Source: CALCNS01 sp937897315
GTDB lineage: Bacteria > Bacillota > JAAYKD01
NCBI GenBank assembly: GCA_036744005.1
Contig: DAINOJ010000022.1
Span: 1-28,367 of the forward strand
DNA length: 28,367 nucleotides
Direction of reading: 5' to 3'
Shown here: positions 13,980 to 22,293 of the stretch, one piece after another
How positions within the stretch are numbered: position 1 is the first letter of the stretch
Layout: every line of letters begins with the position of its first letter
Notes under the pieces: generated by a model
What the model saw: only the letters and a program-made list of their open reading frames with translations
Told to the model about the DNA's origin: nothing
Database searches by the model: none
Program-made: the position numbers and the translations under genes

Positions 13980-15720
13980 AGTGTTTGTTTCTACGAGTGT
14001 AATGGGTATGTAGGAGTTCATGAGCGATGTGCCCATTGGGCTCACCTAAGTAATCCTGATACAGTTTCGTGATATCCGGGTTCTCGTGGGAACGACGAAT
14101 CACCTTTGCTTCATCGGCAGTGTATAAAGCAGAAGCTCGTTTGCGCAAGGTATCCATTTCACCATGGTGATAGGGTTGTCCACCACCACCGATGCAACCA
14201 CCTGGGCAGGCCATGACTTCAATAAAATGATAATCCGCAGTACCATTTTGAATTTCATCCATGAGCTGACGAGCATTTCGCAAAGTATGAGCCACCGCAA
14301 CATGAACTTTTAGATCACCAATTTTCACACTGCCAGTCTTAATCCCTTGGAAACCACGCATCTCTTCAAATTCCAAATGCTCCAGTTTTTCACCAGTAAT
14401 GGTCTCGTAAGCAGTGCGCAAAGCAGCTTCCATAACACCACCGGTCGTACCGAAAATGACTGAAGCCCCGGTGCTTTCACCAAAAGGTCGATCAAAATCC
14501 CCTTCGGGTAAATTGGTAAATTGAATTCCGGAATGCTTAATCATTCCTGCTAGTTCACGAGTGGAGATGACAATATCGACATCTGCGTAGGTACCATCAC
14601 TGAGTTCGGGACGGTTGTTCTCGTATTTCTTTGCAAGGCAGGGCATGACGGAAACCACGACCAATTGATCTAAATTCACTTTTAGTTTTTCTGCATAGTA
14701 CGCCTTGATGACAGCTCCCAACATTTCATGAGGAGATTTGCAGGTAGACAAATTTGGCAACATATCGGGATATTTATGTTCAAGGAATTTAATCCAAGCA
14801 GGGCAGCAACTGGTCATCATGGGTAAAACGCCATTGTTTTGAATGCGATGAATGAGCTCTGTAGCTTCTTCAATAATCGTTAGGTCGGCAGCAAAGTCGG
14901 TGTCAACGACTTTATCAAAACCAAGACGACGAAGGGCAGTCACCATTTTTCCAGTCACGTTTGTGCCCACCGGATAACCCAATTCTTCGCCCAAAGCCAC
15001 ACGGACAGCCGGTGCGGTCTGTACGATAACCGTTTTTTTCGGATCTCGAACGGCTTTAAAGACGACAGCAGAGTTATCGACTTCGGTTAAGGCGGCGGTG
15101 GGGCAGACAGCTACGCATTGACCACAGAAGGTGCATGCGGTTTCCATCATGGGAGTATGGAAAGCGGTATCGATTCGAGTGTGAAAACCGCGTTGAACTC
15201 CGGAATAAATTCCCATGGTTTGTACTTGTGTGCACACCGTCTCACAACGACGACAGAGAATACACTTGGTGGTATCCCGAACGATGGAAAAATTGGAGAG
15301 ATCGAGTTCTTCTTCCGGAACGGGCGCTTGGAAAGGAAGTTCATCGATACCCATTTCGGCAGAAAGGGCTTTTAATTCACAAGATTCTCGGCGTTTGCAG
15401 AATAAGCAGTTATGTGGGTGGTTGGACAGCATGAGTTCTAACATGGTTTTGCGAGCTTCTACTGCCCGGGAAGTATCGGTTTTGACCACCATACCTTCCA
15501 CAACTGTGGTGGAGCAGGAGGGGGCTAAGTTGCGTCGCCCATCGATTTCAACTAAGCAAACTCGGCAGGATGCTCCTTGGCAGACTACATTGACATCGGG
15601 TAAATGCAAGTAACAAAGTGAGGGTATTTTAATACCGATGGATTTGGCTGCATCCAATATGGTTGTTCCGGCTTCCGCATGCACAGGTAAGCCGTTAATC
15701 GTCAGTTGTACCATTGACAT
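13978..15720 (-). CDS. hndD: [FeFe] hydrogenase catalytic subunit HndD/HydA
   Basis: A 580-aa catalytic subunit that interconverts protons and H2. Order of domains: N-terminal [2Fe-2S] ferredoxin (C36, C52, C55, C69), a His-Cys3 [4Fe-4S] site (H101, C105, C108, C114), two [4Fe-4S] clusters (C153-C163 and C196-C206), then the H-cluster domain with L1 TSCCPAW (303-309), L2 MPCLAKK (359-365) and L3 EVMACPGGC (501-509; C505, C509), followed by GGGGQP. All H-cluster ligands are present. ATG 15720 is chosen: GGAGG is 10 nt upstream, whereas the longer frame runs into the preceding gene. It lies 14 nt after hndC. The subunit set points to a soluble NAD(P)-linked, probably electron-bifurcating hydrogenase; maturases HydE/F/G are not in the window. 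Confidence 0.96.
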   Translation of the reverse strand: MSMVQLTINGLPVHAEAGTTILDAAKSIGIKIPSLCYLHLPDVNVVCQGASCRVCLVEIDGRRNLAPSCSTTVVEGMVVKTDTSRAVEARKTMLELMLSNHPHNCLFCKRRESCELKALSAEMGIDELPFQAPVPEEELDLSNFSIVRDTTKCILCRRCETVCTQVQTMGIYSGVQRGFHTRIDTAFHTPMMETACTFCGQCVAVCPTAALTEVDNSAVVFKAVRDPKKTVIVQTAPAVRVALGEELGYPVGTNVTGKMVTALRRLGFDKVVDTDFAADLTIIEEATELIHRIQNNGVLPMMTSCCPAWIKFLEHKYPDMLPNLSTCKSPHEMLGAVIKAYYAEKLKVNLDQLVVVSVMPCLAKKYENNRPELSDGTYADVDIVISTRELAGMIKHSGIQFTNLPEGDFDRPFGESTGASVIFGTTGGVMEAALRTAYETITGEKLEHLEFEEMRGFQGIKTGSVKIGDLKVHVAVAHTLRNARQLMDEIQNGTADYHFIEVMACPGGCIGGGGQPYHHGEMDTLRKRASALYTADEAKVIRRSHENPDITKLYQDYLGEPNGHIAHELLHTHYTRRNKH

Positions 15721-15734
15721 AAGGTTGAAACCTC

Positions 15735-17651
15735 CTATTTTCTGATAATGGCCTTTTTCGGGCACTTACTGAAGCACAAACCACATTTAATGCAAGCGGC
15801 TTGGTCGATGTAATGTACTTGACGAACGGCTCCACTAATGCATTGTACCGGACAATTCTTAGCACAAATCGTGCAACCAATGCACAACTCAGGGACGATT
15901 TCATACTGTAGCAGAGAAGTGCAAACCCCAGCTGGGCAGCGTTTATCGTCAATGTGGGCTAAATACTCATCACGGAAATAACGAATGGTACTTAATACCG
16001 GGTTGGGAGAGGACTGACCCAATCCACAAAGGGATGCTTCTTTAATGGTTTCGCCCAGTTGAGATAACTTGTCGAGATCCTCCCTGGTTCCTTGCCCATG
16101 AGTAATTTTATTCATGATATCAAGCATGTAACGGTTACCAAAGCGGCAGGGAGTACATTTGCCACAGGATTCGTCTACGGTGAATTCGAGGTAAAATTTC
16201 GCGATATTGACCATACAAGTGGTTTCGTCCAATACGATCATTCCACCGGAACCCATCATGGTGCCGATGACTTGCAAAGATTCATAGTCGATGGGAGTAT
16301 CTAGGTATCGAGCCGGGATGCAACCACCGGAGGGACCGCCGGTTTGCACTGCTTTGAGTTGTTTGTCGTTGACGATACCCCCACCGATCTCATAGATAAT
16401 TTCCCTGAGTGTAGTACCCATGGGAACTTCAATGAGCCCGACGTTGTTCACTTTTCCCGCCAATGCAAAAACCTTGGTGCCGGGGCTTTTCTCTGTACCG
16501 ATGGAACGGAACCAATCGGAACCGTTTAAAATGATCGGACAAATGTTAGCCAATGTCTCTACGTTATTGATTACGGTTGGCTTGCCGTAAATGCCTTTCG
16601 CAGCAGGATAAGGCGGTTTGTTTCGAGGTTCTCCACGGTTTCCTTCCACAGAGGCAATGAGAGCGGTTTCTTCTCCACAAACAAAGGCTCCGGCACCCAA
16701 TCGTAACTCGATATTAAAGTTGAAACCGGTACCCATAATGTTGTTGCCTAGCAAACCAGCTTCTTTGGCTTGTTCAATGGAAGAGAGTAAGCGACGTATG
16801 GCACTTGGATATTCCGCACGAATATAGATAAAGCCAGTGTCGGCACCAATGGCATAACCTGCGATTGCCATAGCTTCCAAAACAGAATGCGGGTCGCCTT
16901 CCAATACCGAGCGATCCATAAAGGCACCCGGGTCTCCTTCGTCGGCATTGCAGCAAACATATTTCTGGGGTTCTTTCTCGACTGCCGTAAAGCCCCATTT
17001 CATGCCGGTCGGGAAGCCTGCGCCTCCACGGCCACGTAAGCCGGACTTCTTCACGATATCCACTACGTCATCGGGAGTCCATTCCGTCAGGCATTTACCC
17101 AACGCCAAATACCCTTTTTGGGAGATATATTCCTCTAAACTGGCCGGATTGATGACGCCGCAATTGCGAGTGGCGATTCGGGTTTGCTTACGAAAAAAAT
17201 CGACTTGGTCATAATTGGTGGTTGGGTTTCCTTCGCGGGCTCCCAGCAACAAATGTTCTACATAGTGACCGTCACGTAAGTGATTTCGTACGATTTCTTC
17301 TATATGTTCCACTTTTAATTGGGTATACATCACACGTTCTGGATGTACCACAATAATCGGACCTTGAGAGCACAAACCGAAACATCCGGTTTTTATGACT
17401 TTGACCTTATCTTGCAGTCCATATTTTTCGATGGTTTTTTCCAAAAGGTCGGCGATGCCCAGAGAATGGGAGGCTGCGCAGCCGGTGTCGGCACAAACCA
17501 TGAGGTGTCTAACGGAGAGATCGCGGTTATAGGGTTCAGGCAGTTGTATAAAGGAAGGAGCTTGATTGAGTGTCAACAATCGCAAATCGGTTTGATGTTT
17601 GACTTCCTCATATTGCTTCTTTAATTGGTCAAAGGATAGAATTCGTTCCAT
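15735..17651 (-). CDS. hndC: NAD(P)-dependent hydrogenase flavoprotein subunit HndC/HydB (NuoF-like)
   Basis: A 638-aa NuoF-like subunit. It begins with a thioredoxin-like [2Fe-2S] domain (C53, C58, C90, C94), followed by the FMN and NADH-binding core (GLRGRGGAGFPTGMKW, then GEETALIASVEGNRGEPRNKPP), a [4Fe-4S] site (ESCGKCTPCRFG plus a downstream SLCGLG), and a C-terminal two-cluster ferredoxin (CIGCTICAKNCP and CIKCGLCFSKCP). This arrangement matches HydB of bifurcating hydrogenases rather than respiratory NuoF, which lacks both ends. ATG 17651 is preferred over the ATG at 17657, which sits 1-2 nt from the GGAGG box. It passes electrons between NAD(P)H and the catalytic subunit and lies 11 nt after hndA. 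Confidence 0.95.
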   Translation of the reverse strand: MERILSFDQLKKQYEEVKHQTDLRLLTLNQAPSFIQLPEPYNRDLSVRHLMVCADTGCAASHSLGIADLLEKTIEKYGLQDKVKVIKTGCFGLCSQGPIIVVHPERVMYTQLKVEHIEEIVRNHLRDGHYVEHLLLGAREGNPTTNYDQVDFFRKQTRIATRNCGVINPASLEEYISQKGYLALGKCLTEWTPDDVVDIVKKSGLRGRGGAGFPTGMKWGFTAVEKEPQKYVCCNADEGDPGAFMDRSVLEGDPHSVLEAMAIAGYAIGADTGFIYIRAEYPSAIRRLLSSIEQAKEAGLLGNNIMGTGFNFNIELRLGAGAFVCGEETALIASVEGNRGEPRNKPPYPAAKGIYGKPTVINNVETLANICPIILNGSDWFRSIGTEKSPGTKVFALAGKVNNVGLIEVPMGTTLREIIYEIGGGIVNDKQLKAVQTGGPSGGCIPARYLDTPIDYESLQVIGTMMGSGGMIVLDETTCMVNIAKFYLEFTVDESCGKCTPCRFGNRYMLDIMNKITHGQGTREDLDKLSQLGETIKEASLCGLGQSSPNPVLSTIRYFRDEYLAHIDDKRCPAGVCTSLLQYEIVPELCIGCTICAKNCPVQCISGAVRQVHYIDQAACIKCGLCFSKCPKKAIIRK

Positions 17652-17662
17652 GGTCATTCCTC

Positions 17663-18148
17663 CTACATCTCGTCATATTCGGCAAGAATATGGGCGACTT
17701 CACTGGCTTTCACTCTTGGGTACACTTTGTCATTGATCATGACGATGGGGGCCAGACTGCATGCACCGACACAGCGAACCGGGGTGATAGAAAATTTAAA
17801 GTCCGAAGTGGTCTCCCCACTTTTAATCTTCAGCTCTTTTTCGAATTCTTGTAATACGGCTTCTGCACCACCGACAAAACAAGCGGTTCCTAAGCAAACG
17901 CTAATATTGAATCGACCACGAGGTTCCATGGTAAAGAATGTATAGAAGCTAACCACGCCATAGACTTTGGCTGTTGAGACATCCAATCGTTCTGCAATAT
18001 GCGCTTGAACATCCTGAGGTAAGTAACCGAATATGGTTTGCGCCCGATGCAAGACCGGGATGAGGGCGGAACCTTTGTCCGATATGGAGAGGTTATCAAT
18101 GTATTGGTCCAATTCTTGGAATTTGGACTGTAGACCTGTACACGCCAT
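17663..18148 (-). CDS. hndA: NAD(P)-dependent hydrogenase [2Fe-2S] subunit HndA/HydC (NuoE-like)
   Basis: A 161-aa NuoE-like thioredoxin-fold protein. The [2Fe-2S] ligands are seen in VCLGTACFVGG and RCVGACSLAPIV. An N-terminal helical part contains the family segment LIPVLHRAQTIFGYLP...IAERLDV. Length is normal. GGAGG lies 10 nt before ATG 18148. It is the promoter-proximal gene of hndA-hndC-hndD; no separate HndB gene is present, so the complex looks like the three-subunit form. Confidence 0.95.
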   Translation of the reverse strand: MACTGLQSKFQELDQYIDNLSISDKGSALIPVLHRAQTIFGYLPQDVQAHIAERLDVSTAKVYGVVSFYTFFTMEPRGRFNISVCLGTACFVGGAEAVLQEFEKELKIKSGETTSDFKFSITPVRCVGACSLAPIVMINDKVYPRVKASEVAHILAEYDEM

Positions 18149-18196
18149 AGTAGGGGAGCCTCCTTTTAGTGCTTTTTTTCACCAATCATTGGAAGA

Positions 18197-18224
18197 AGTA
18201 TAACACAAAGGTTGTTTTTGTCAA
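18197..18224 (-). promoter_or_regulatory. Promoter of the hydrogenase operon
   Basis: On the minus strand a perfect TTGACA (18224-18219), a 16-nt spacer and TATACT (18202-18197), 48 nt before hndA. An inverted repeat (AAATCAGTA with TACTGGTTT, 18236-18244 and 18251-18259, one mismatch) lies just upstream of the -35. Confidence 0.85.
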
Positions 18225-18298
18225 ATCCGAGATTGAAATCAGTACTAAAATACTGGTTTATACTAACGTTTATCAAGGTTCATATAAGATTAAGGGCA

Positions 18299-18346
18299 AC
18301 GTGATAATTTTCACGAAAAAGCAAGAATTCGTGTAATCTTTCACAA
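18299..18346. promoter_or_regulatory. Two Rex-like operator candidates upstream of the hydrogenase operon
   Basis: TCGTGTAATCTTTCACAA (18329-18346) matches a TTGTGAAATATTTCACAA-type Rex site at 15 of 18 positions. A second inverted repeat (18299-18316, core CGTGA...TCACG) starts 30 nt away and matches less well (12 of 18). Rex senses NADH/NAD+ and controls fermentative genes including hydrogenases in Firmicutes. Both lie 75-120 nt upstream of the mapped -35, so they may serve looping or an additional promoter. The rest of 18149-18457 holds no gene. Confidence 0.45.
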
Positions 18347-18451
18347 TGGCACCTCGGCTTAGTCCATTTTATCTTAGGGATTTTCGGTTAAAAGTCCAAT
18401 TGATGAAAATGCCAAATTGGAATAGTGACCAAAACATTCAGAAAATCCCAT

Positions 18452-18479
18452 ATGAAAAAACCCCGACTTAGCGGGGTTT
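18452..18479 (-). terminator. Terminator overlapping the stop codon of the SanA-like gene
   Basis: AAACCCCG (18458-18465) pairs with CGGGGTTT (18472-18479), and a T run follows on the minus strand. The stop codon of the gene (18470-18468) sits in the 6-nt loop, so the last three codons form the upstream arm of the hairpin. Confidence 0.88.
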
Positions 18480-19133
18480 GTCGTTGGTGATGTTTCCACT
18501 CTGTTTTAATGAGATGGTTTCTCCTAAATATGTGGGCTTAGGGAAAAACAAGGTATAAGCAAAGTCTTTTAATCTTGCTACATATTCTCGTTGATTGTAA
18601 TAGGGTTGACCGGCATAGGCTTGTCGCTCTGCCAATGCACCCATGGCGTGTAGGCCTAGGCGTGAAGCCACATAAAGGGCTCGATGTAAATGATAGGTTT
18701 GCGTGACCAAAATGGCTCGTTCCGCTAAGAAAATCTCTTTCAGTCGGTAGAGACTTTCGTAAGTTGAAAAACCGGCATGGTCCATAAAGATATCTTCGGA
18801 AGGGACGCCTGCTTGAATGCAAAAATCCTTCATGATGTTGACCTCATCATAGCTGTCTTCCCCATGATCTCCACTGACCAGTATCTTAGGAGCGAGCCCC
18901 GCCTCATAACAGGCAATACCGGTGAGTAGTCGATCGCGTAGCATGGGAGAGGGTACCCCGCTTGAACTGACGCCAGCACCAAAAATGAGAATACAGTCAT
19001 AGTTTGAGGGTTCCAGAGCATCTACCGTTTTGATTTGGTCTTTGGTTGTCTGCACCATGAGTAGATTGATTATGATAGCAAAGATGAAAGCACCAAGTGG
19101 AAGGCATAAGAGTATGAGTAACCAACGTTTCAT
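18468..19133 (-). CDS. SanA/YdcF/ElyC-like membrane protein (DUF218)
   Basis: A 221-aa protein with an N-terminal membrane helix (residues about 4-27) and a DUF218 domain. The core reads YDCILIFGAGVSSSGVPSPMLRDRLLTGIACYEAG, LVSGDHGEDSYDEVNIMKDF, and TQTYHLHRALYVASRLGL, all recognisable in the SanA/YdcF/ElyC group. In enterobacteria these affect envelope barrier function and lipid-carrier metabolism, so an envelope role is the inference here. The topology suggests the domain faces outside. The start at 19133 is preceded by a weak AAAGG box and a promoter with perfect TATAAT. It stands alone between hydrogenase and rubrerythrin genes. Confidence 0.85.
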   Translation of the reverse strand: MKRWLLILLCLPLGAFIFAIIINLLMVQTTKDQIKTVDALEPSNYDCILIFGAGVSSSGVPSPMLRDRLLTGIACYEAGLAPKILVSGDHGEDSYDEVNIMKDFCIQAGVPSEDIFMDHAGFSTYESLYRLKEIFLAERAILVTQTYHLHRALYVASRLGLHAMGALAERQAYAGQPYYNQREYVARLKDFAYTLFFPKPTYLGETISLKQSGNITNDKPR

Positions 19134-19165
19134 CCTATTTTTCCTTTCCGAAAGAAGTACTTTTT

Positions 19166-19194
19166 ATTATAAGGTTCTTTCCGGAAAAAGGCAA
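19166..19194 (-). promoter_or_regulatory. Promoter of the SanA-like gene
   Basis: On the minus strand TTGCCT (19194-19189), a 17-nt spacer and a perfect TATAAT (19171-19166), 32 nt before the start codon. The -35 abuts the T run of the upstream rubrerythrin terminator. Confidence 0.7.
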
Positions 19195-19232
19195 GAAAAA
19201 GCCATCCCAAAGGAAAATCCCTAGGATGGCTT
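19194..19232 (-). terminator. Terminator of the rubrerythrin gene
   Basis: A perfect 9-bp stem (19199-19207 with 19224-19232) is followed on the minus strand by TTTTTCTTG. It lies 12 nt after the rubrerythrin stop. Confidence 0.9.
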
Positions 19233-19244
19233 AAGAAAAAAAGT

Positions 19245-19784
19245 TTAGTAATTGGTTGCGTGAATTTTGAAGAATGCTTGAGGATGGTCACAAACCGGGC
19301 ACATCGCAGGGGCGTTCACTGCTTCTACAATATGACCGCAGTTGGTGCAATGCCAAGCAACCACTTCACATTTTTTAAAGACACTGGCATCTTCAATGTT
19401 TTTCGCTAATTTCAGATAACGGGCTTCATGATGCTTTTCAATGTTGGCAACCGCTTCAAACAAATAAGCGATTTTGGCAAAACCTTCAGCTTTGGCGGTT
19501 TTGGCAAACCCGGCATACATATCGGTCCACTCATAATTTTCGCCGGCGGCGGCATCTTTAAGGTTGGTTAAAGTATCGGGAACTCCACCATTATGCAGTA
19601 ATTTGAACCATAATTTGGCATGTTCGCGTTCGTTGCCGGAGGTTTCGGCAAAAATCTCGGAAATTTGCACGAAGCCATCTTTTTTGGCTTGAGAAGAATA
19701 GTATGAGTACTTATTGGTAGCCATGGATTCGCCTGCAAATGCGGTCTGTAAATTTTGTTCAGTCTTTGAACCTTTCAATTCCAT
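19245..19784 (-). CDS. rbr: Rubrerythrin
   Basis: A 179-aa non-haem iron protein that reduces hydrogen peroxide to water in anaerobes, taking electrons from NADH via rubredoxin-type partners. The N-terminal ferritin-like domain (residues about 1-138) carries the diiron carboxylate/His set: GESMATNKYSYY, EIFAETSGNEREHAKLW, and EAVANIEKHHEARY. The C-terminal rubredoxin domain has CTNCG (C146, C149) and CPVCD (C162, C165) for one FeS4 site. Length is normal. AAGGAGG precedes the ATG by 7 nt. Monocistronic, with its own promoter and terminator. A PerR box was looked for; only a poor match was found near the -10. Confidence 0.97.
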   Translation of the reverse strand: MELKGSKTEQNLQTAFAGESMATNKYSYYSSQAKKDGFVQISEIFAETSGNEREHAKLWFKLLHNGGVPDTLTNLKDAAAGENYEWTDMYAGFAKTAKAEGFAKIAYLFEAVANIEKHHEARYLKLAKNIEDASVFKKCEVVAWHCTNCGHIVEAVNAPAMCPVCDHPQAFFKIHATNY

Positions 19785-19823
19785 TGTCGTTCCTCCTTAT
19801 TTTTGAGAATAGTTATCAGTAAT

Positions 19824-19852
19824 ATTCTATAAGAAGCTGAGGATTTTGTCAA
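19824..19852 (-). promoter_or_regulatory. Promoter of the rubrerythrin gene
   Basis: On the minus strand a perfect TTGACA (19852-19847), a 17-nt spacer and TAGAAT (19829-19824), 39 nt before the ATG. It is divergent from the pyr promoter at 19886. Confidence 0.85.
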
Positions 19853-19885
19853 GCAAAGATGTAGTGTCGTGTTGAAAATTCGCAC

Positions 19886-19914
19886 TTGACAACAGAAACT
19901 CAGTCCTTTATACT
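19886..19914 (+). promoter_or_regulatory. Promoter of the pyr operon
   Basis: A perfect TTGACA (19886-19891), a 17-nt spacer and TATACT (19909-19914), giving a leader of about 155 nt before pyrB. Confidence 0.88.
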
Positions 19915-19935
19915 ACAAGGAGTATCCGGCTAAAT

Positions 19936-20033
19936 CCTTTAAGTTCAGTCCTGTGAGACGAGCAAGGTGAGGGGGAAACATCATGTTATATACTGTACGT
20001 CTATCCTTTTTTACCAAGGGATAGGCGTTTTTT
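19936..20033 (+). promoter_or_regulatory. PyrR-dependent attenuator (binding loop plus intrinsic terminator)
   Basis: CCTTTAA...CAGTCCTGTGAGACGAGCAAGG (19936-19967) matches the PyrR-binding RNA hairpin: a lower CCTT/AAGG stem, conserved CAGUCC and a GUGAGAC-type loop. Downstream, 19997-20006 pairs with 20019-20028 (10 bp, one T-G), followed by a T run to 20033, an intrinsic terminator ahead of pyrB. By the known mechanism, UMP-bound PyrR stabilises the first hairpin, blocks the antiterminator and favours termination. PyrR itself is not encoded in the window. Confidence 0.85.
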
Positions 20034-20075
20034 ATTGCTTTTTTGGCAATGTGCGATGGAAAAGGAGAGGGTAGT

Positions 20076-21005
20076 ATGAGTTTTATTGGGAAAGATATCT
20101 TAGGGTTAGAGCAGATGAGTCGCGAACAAATGTCATTGATTTTACATGAAGCACAAACGATGAAGAAAATTGTGGAGCAACCCATCAAGAAAACCAGCCA
20201 ATTGCGAGGTAAAGTGGTGGTGAATTTGTTCTATGAACCCTCCACAAGAACCCGAAGTTCATTCGAATTGGCCGGGAAATATTTAGGAGCCGATGTCATC
20301 AATGTGACAACCTCCACCTCCAGCGTCGTGAAAGGCGAAACCTTGCTCGATACCGCTCGAACCATTCAACAACTGGGAACCGATGTCCTGGTGATGCGTC
20401 ATGGGGCTTCCGGAGCTCCTCATTTCTTGGCAAAGCAATTGAAATGCAGCGTCATCAATGCAGGCGATGGCATGCATGAGCACCCGACTCAGGGCTTATT
20501 GGACTTGTATACGATGTTAGATAAATTGGGGAGTCTGGAAGGAAAGAAGTGCGTCATTTTAGGGGATGTTGCACATAGCCGGGTGGCTCGCTCCAATATT
20601 TATGCGATGCAAAAATTCGGTGCAAGCGTTGTATTATGTGGGCCGAAAACCTTAATGCCGATTGAGGCACGTTCTTGGGGTGTGCAAGTGACTCACAACA
20701 TAGAAGAAGCGGTCAAGGATGCCGATGTGATCAATGTGTTGCGATTGCAGTTGGAACGTCAGAAGAAGGGGTTGTTTCCCAGCATTCGTGAATATCACGC
20801 GTATTGGGGATTGGACAGCCGACGACTGCTGCTGGCGAAAGATCATGCTTTGGTGATGCATCCTGGGCCCATGAACAGGGGTGTAGAGATTTCTACGTCC
20901 GTGGCAGATGGTACGCAATCGACGATTGAAGAACAAGTGACCAACGGAGTGGCCATTCGCATGGCGCTACTGAATTTGTTAGCCGGAGGGAATCATCATG
21001 AATAG
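20076..21005 (+). CDS. pyrB: Aspartate carbamoyltransferase PyrB
   Basis: A 309-aa catalytic subunit that joins carbamoyl phosphate and aspartate to carbamoyl aspartate. The carbamoyl-phosphate loop EPSTRTRSSFE (around residues 53-62), HEHPTQGLLDLYT, and HPGPMNRGVEI near the C-terminus are diagnostic. ATG 20076 is set by AAAGGAG upstream and agrees with homologue length; the frame extends 33 nt further but without a ribosome binding site. No pyrI regulatory gene follows, as in Bacillus-type systems. First gene of the operon; it overlaps pyrC by 8 nt. Confidence 0.97.
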   Translation: MSFIGKDILGLEQMSREQMSLILHEAQTMKKIVEQPIKKTSQLRGKVVVNLFYEPSTRTRSSFELAGKYLGADVINVTTSTSSVVKGETLLDTARTIQQLGTDVLVMRHGASGAPHFLAKQLKCSVINAGDGMHEHPTQGLLDLYTMLDKLGSLEGKKCVILGDVAHSRVARSNIYAMQKFGASVVLCGPKTLMPIEARSWGVQVTHNIEEAVKDADVINVLRLQLERQKKGLFPSIREYHAYWGLDSRRLLLAKDHALVMHPGPMNRGVEISTSVADGTQSTIEEQVTNGVAIRMALLNLLAGGNHHE

Positions 21006-22293
21006 AATACTTCTAAAAGGAGGTCGAATCATCGACCCGACCTTACACATAGACCAGATGGGTGATCTGCTCATCGTGGAGGACCTGATTCATGCCGTGG
21101 GTGATGGCCTTACCGATGAAAAAGCTCTTGTGGTAGATTGTCAGGGTAAAATCATTGCTCCAGGCTTCATCGATGCACACGTGCATTTGCGTGAACCAGG
21201 ACTGGAGTATAAAGAAGACATTGAAAGCGGTGCAAAAGCCGCTGCAGCCGGTGGATTTACAGCCGTTTGTTGTATGCCCAATACCAAGCCCATTTGCGAT
21301 AACCGAAGCCTAGTCGAGTTTATTCAACGTCGTGCCGAACAGGTAGGGGCAGCCAAAGTCTACCCATTGGCTGCCATCACCAAAGGAGAACAAGGGGAAG
21401 AGCTCACGGAAATGGGTGAGTTGAGACAGTGTGGAGCTGTTGGGATTTCTGATGATGGAAAACCGGTCATCAATGGTGAAGTCATGCGGAACGCTCTGGA
21501 ATACAGCTCTATGTTCGATTTGCCGGTTGCCAGTCACTTGGAAGATCCCTACTTAAGTGAAGGTCGAGTGATGCATCACGGAGCGGTTTCTACCCGCCTG
21601 GGGTTGAAAGGAATTCCTGCAGCAGCGGAAGAGATTATGGCATATCGCGATTTGCAATTGGCCAAATTGGTGGGGGGAAAGATTCACCTTTGCCACTTGT
21701 CTGCAGCCAACTCGGTACGACTGTTGAGCCAAGCACAAAAGGAAGGCATTCGTGCAACCGGAGAAGTGACCGTTCATCATTTGGTTTTAACCGATGAAGT
21801 GGTGGAAAGCAGCCAATACGACACCAATACAAAAATCAATCCTCCATTGAGAACCGAAGCAGATCGCCAAGCGCTTCTTCAAGGAGTTCGCGAAGGAACC
21901 ATTGGAGCGATTGTCACGGATCATGCCCCGCACCATATCGATGACAAGCGCATGGAGTTTGATTATGCCGCTTTTGGCATCTCCGGTTTAGAAACTGCCG
22001 TTGCTTTAGTGATGGATCGATTGGTGAGCCGAGGTGATTTGAGTATTCAGGAAGCCATCCATGCTTTCTCACAAGGTCCTGCTGCCATCTATGGTTTACC
22101 CGAACGTTTGATTCAGAATGGATCGAAAGCGAATCTGACCATTCTAGACTTAAATGAGCAAAGGGTCGTTGATCCACAATCTTTTGTTTCCAAAGGCAAA
22201 AACAGTCCCTATACCGGTTGGTCTTTGACAGGGTGGCCGGTTTGCACCATTGTAGAGGGTAAAATATGCTATAGAAGGGAAGATCGTATTTAA
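20998..22293 (+). CDS. pyrC: Dihydroorotase PyrC
   Basis: A 431-aa class I dihydroorotase cyclising carbamoyl aspartate to dihydroorotate. Metal and active-site motifs are DAHVHLREPG (the HxH pair), GISDDGKPV, ASHLEDP, LCHLSAANSV and VTDHAPHH. Full length. GGAGGG precedes the ATG within the end of pyrB, and the gene stop TAATG overlaps the carA start by 1 nt, so translation is coupled along the operon. Confidence 0.97.
   Translation: MNRILLKGGRIIDPTLHIDQMGDLLIVEDLIHAVGDGLTDEKALVVDCQGKIIAPGFIDAHVHLREPGLEYKEDIESGAKAAAAGGFTAVCCMPNTKPICDNRSLVEFIQRRAEQVGAAKVYPLAAITKGEQGEELTEMGELRQCGAVGISDDGKPVINGEVMRNALEYSSMFDLPVASHLEDPYLSEGRVMHHGAVSTRLGLKGIPAAAEEIMAYRDLQLAKLVGGKIHLCHLSAANSVRLLSQAQKEGIRATGEVTVHHLVLTDEVVESSQYDTNTKINPPLRTEADRQALLQGVREGTIGAIVTDHAPHHIDDKRMEFDYAAFGISGLETAVALVMDRLVSRGDLSIQEAIHAFSQGPAAIYGLPERLIQNGSKANLTILDLNEQRVVDPQSFVSKGKNSPYTGWSLTGWPVCTIVEGKICYRREDRI

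Noticed and set aside
19810..19835. PerR box at the rubrerythrin promoter
   Set aside because: The TTATAGAATATTA stretch near the -10 matches only one half of the PerR consensus, so it was not called.
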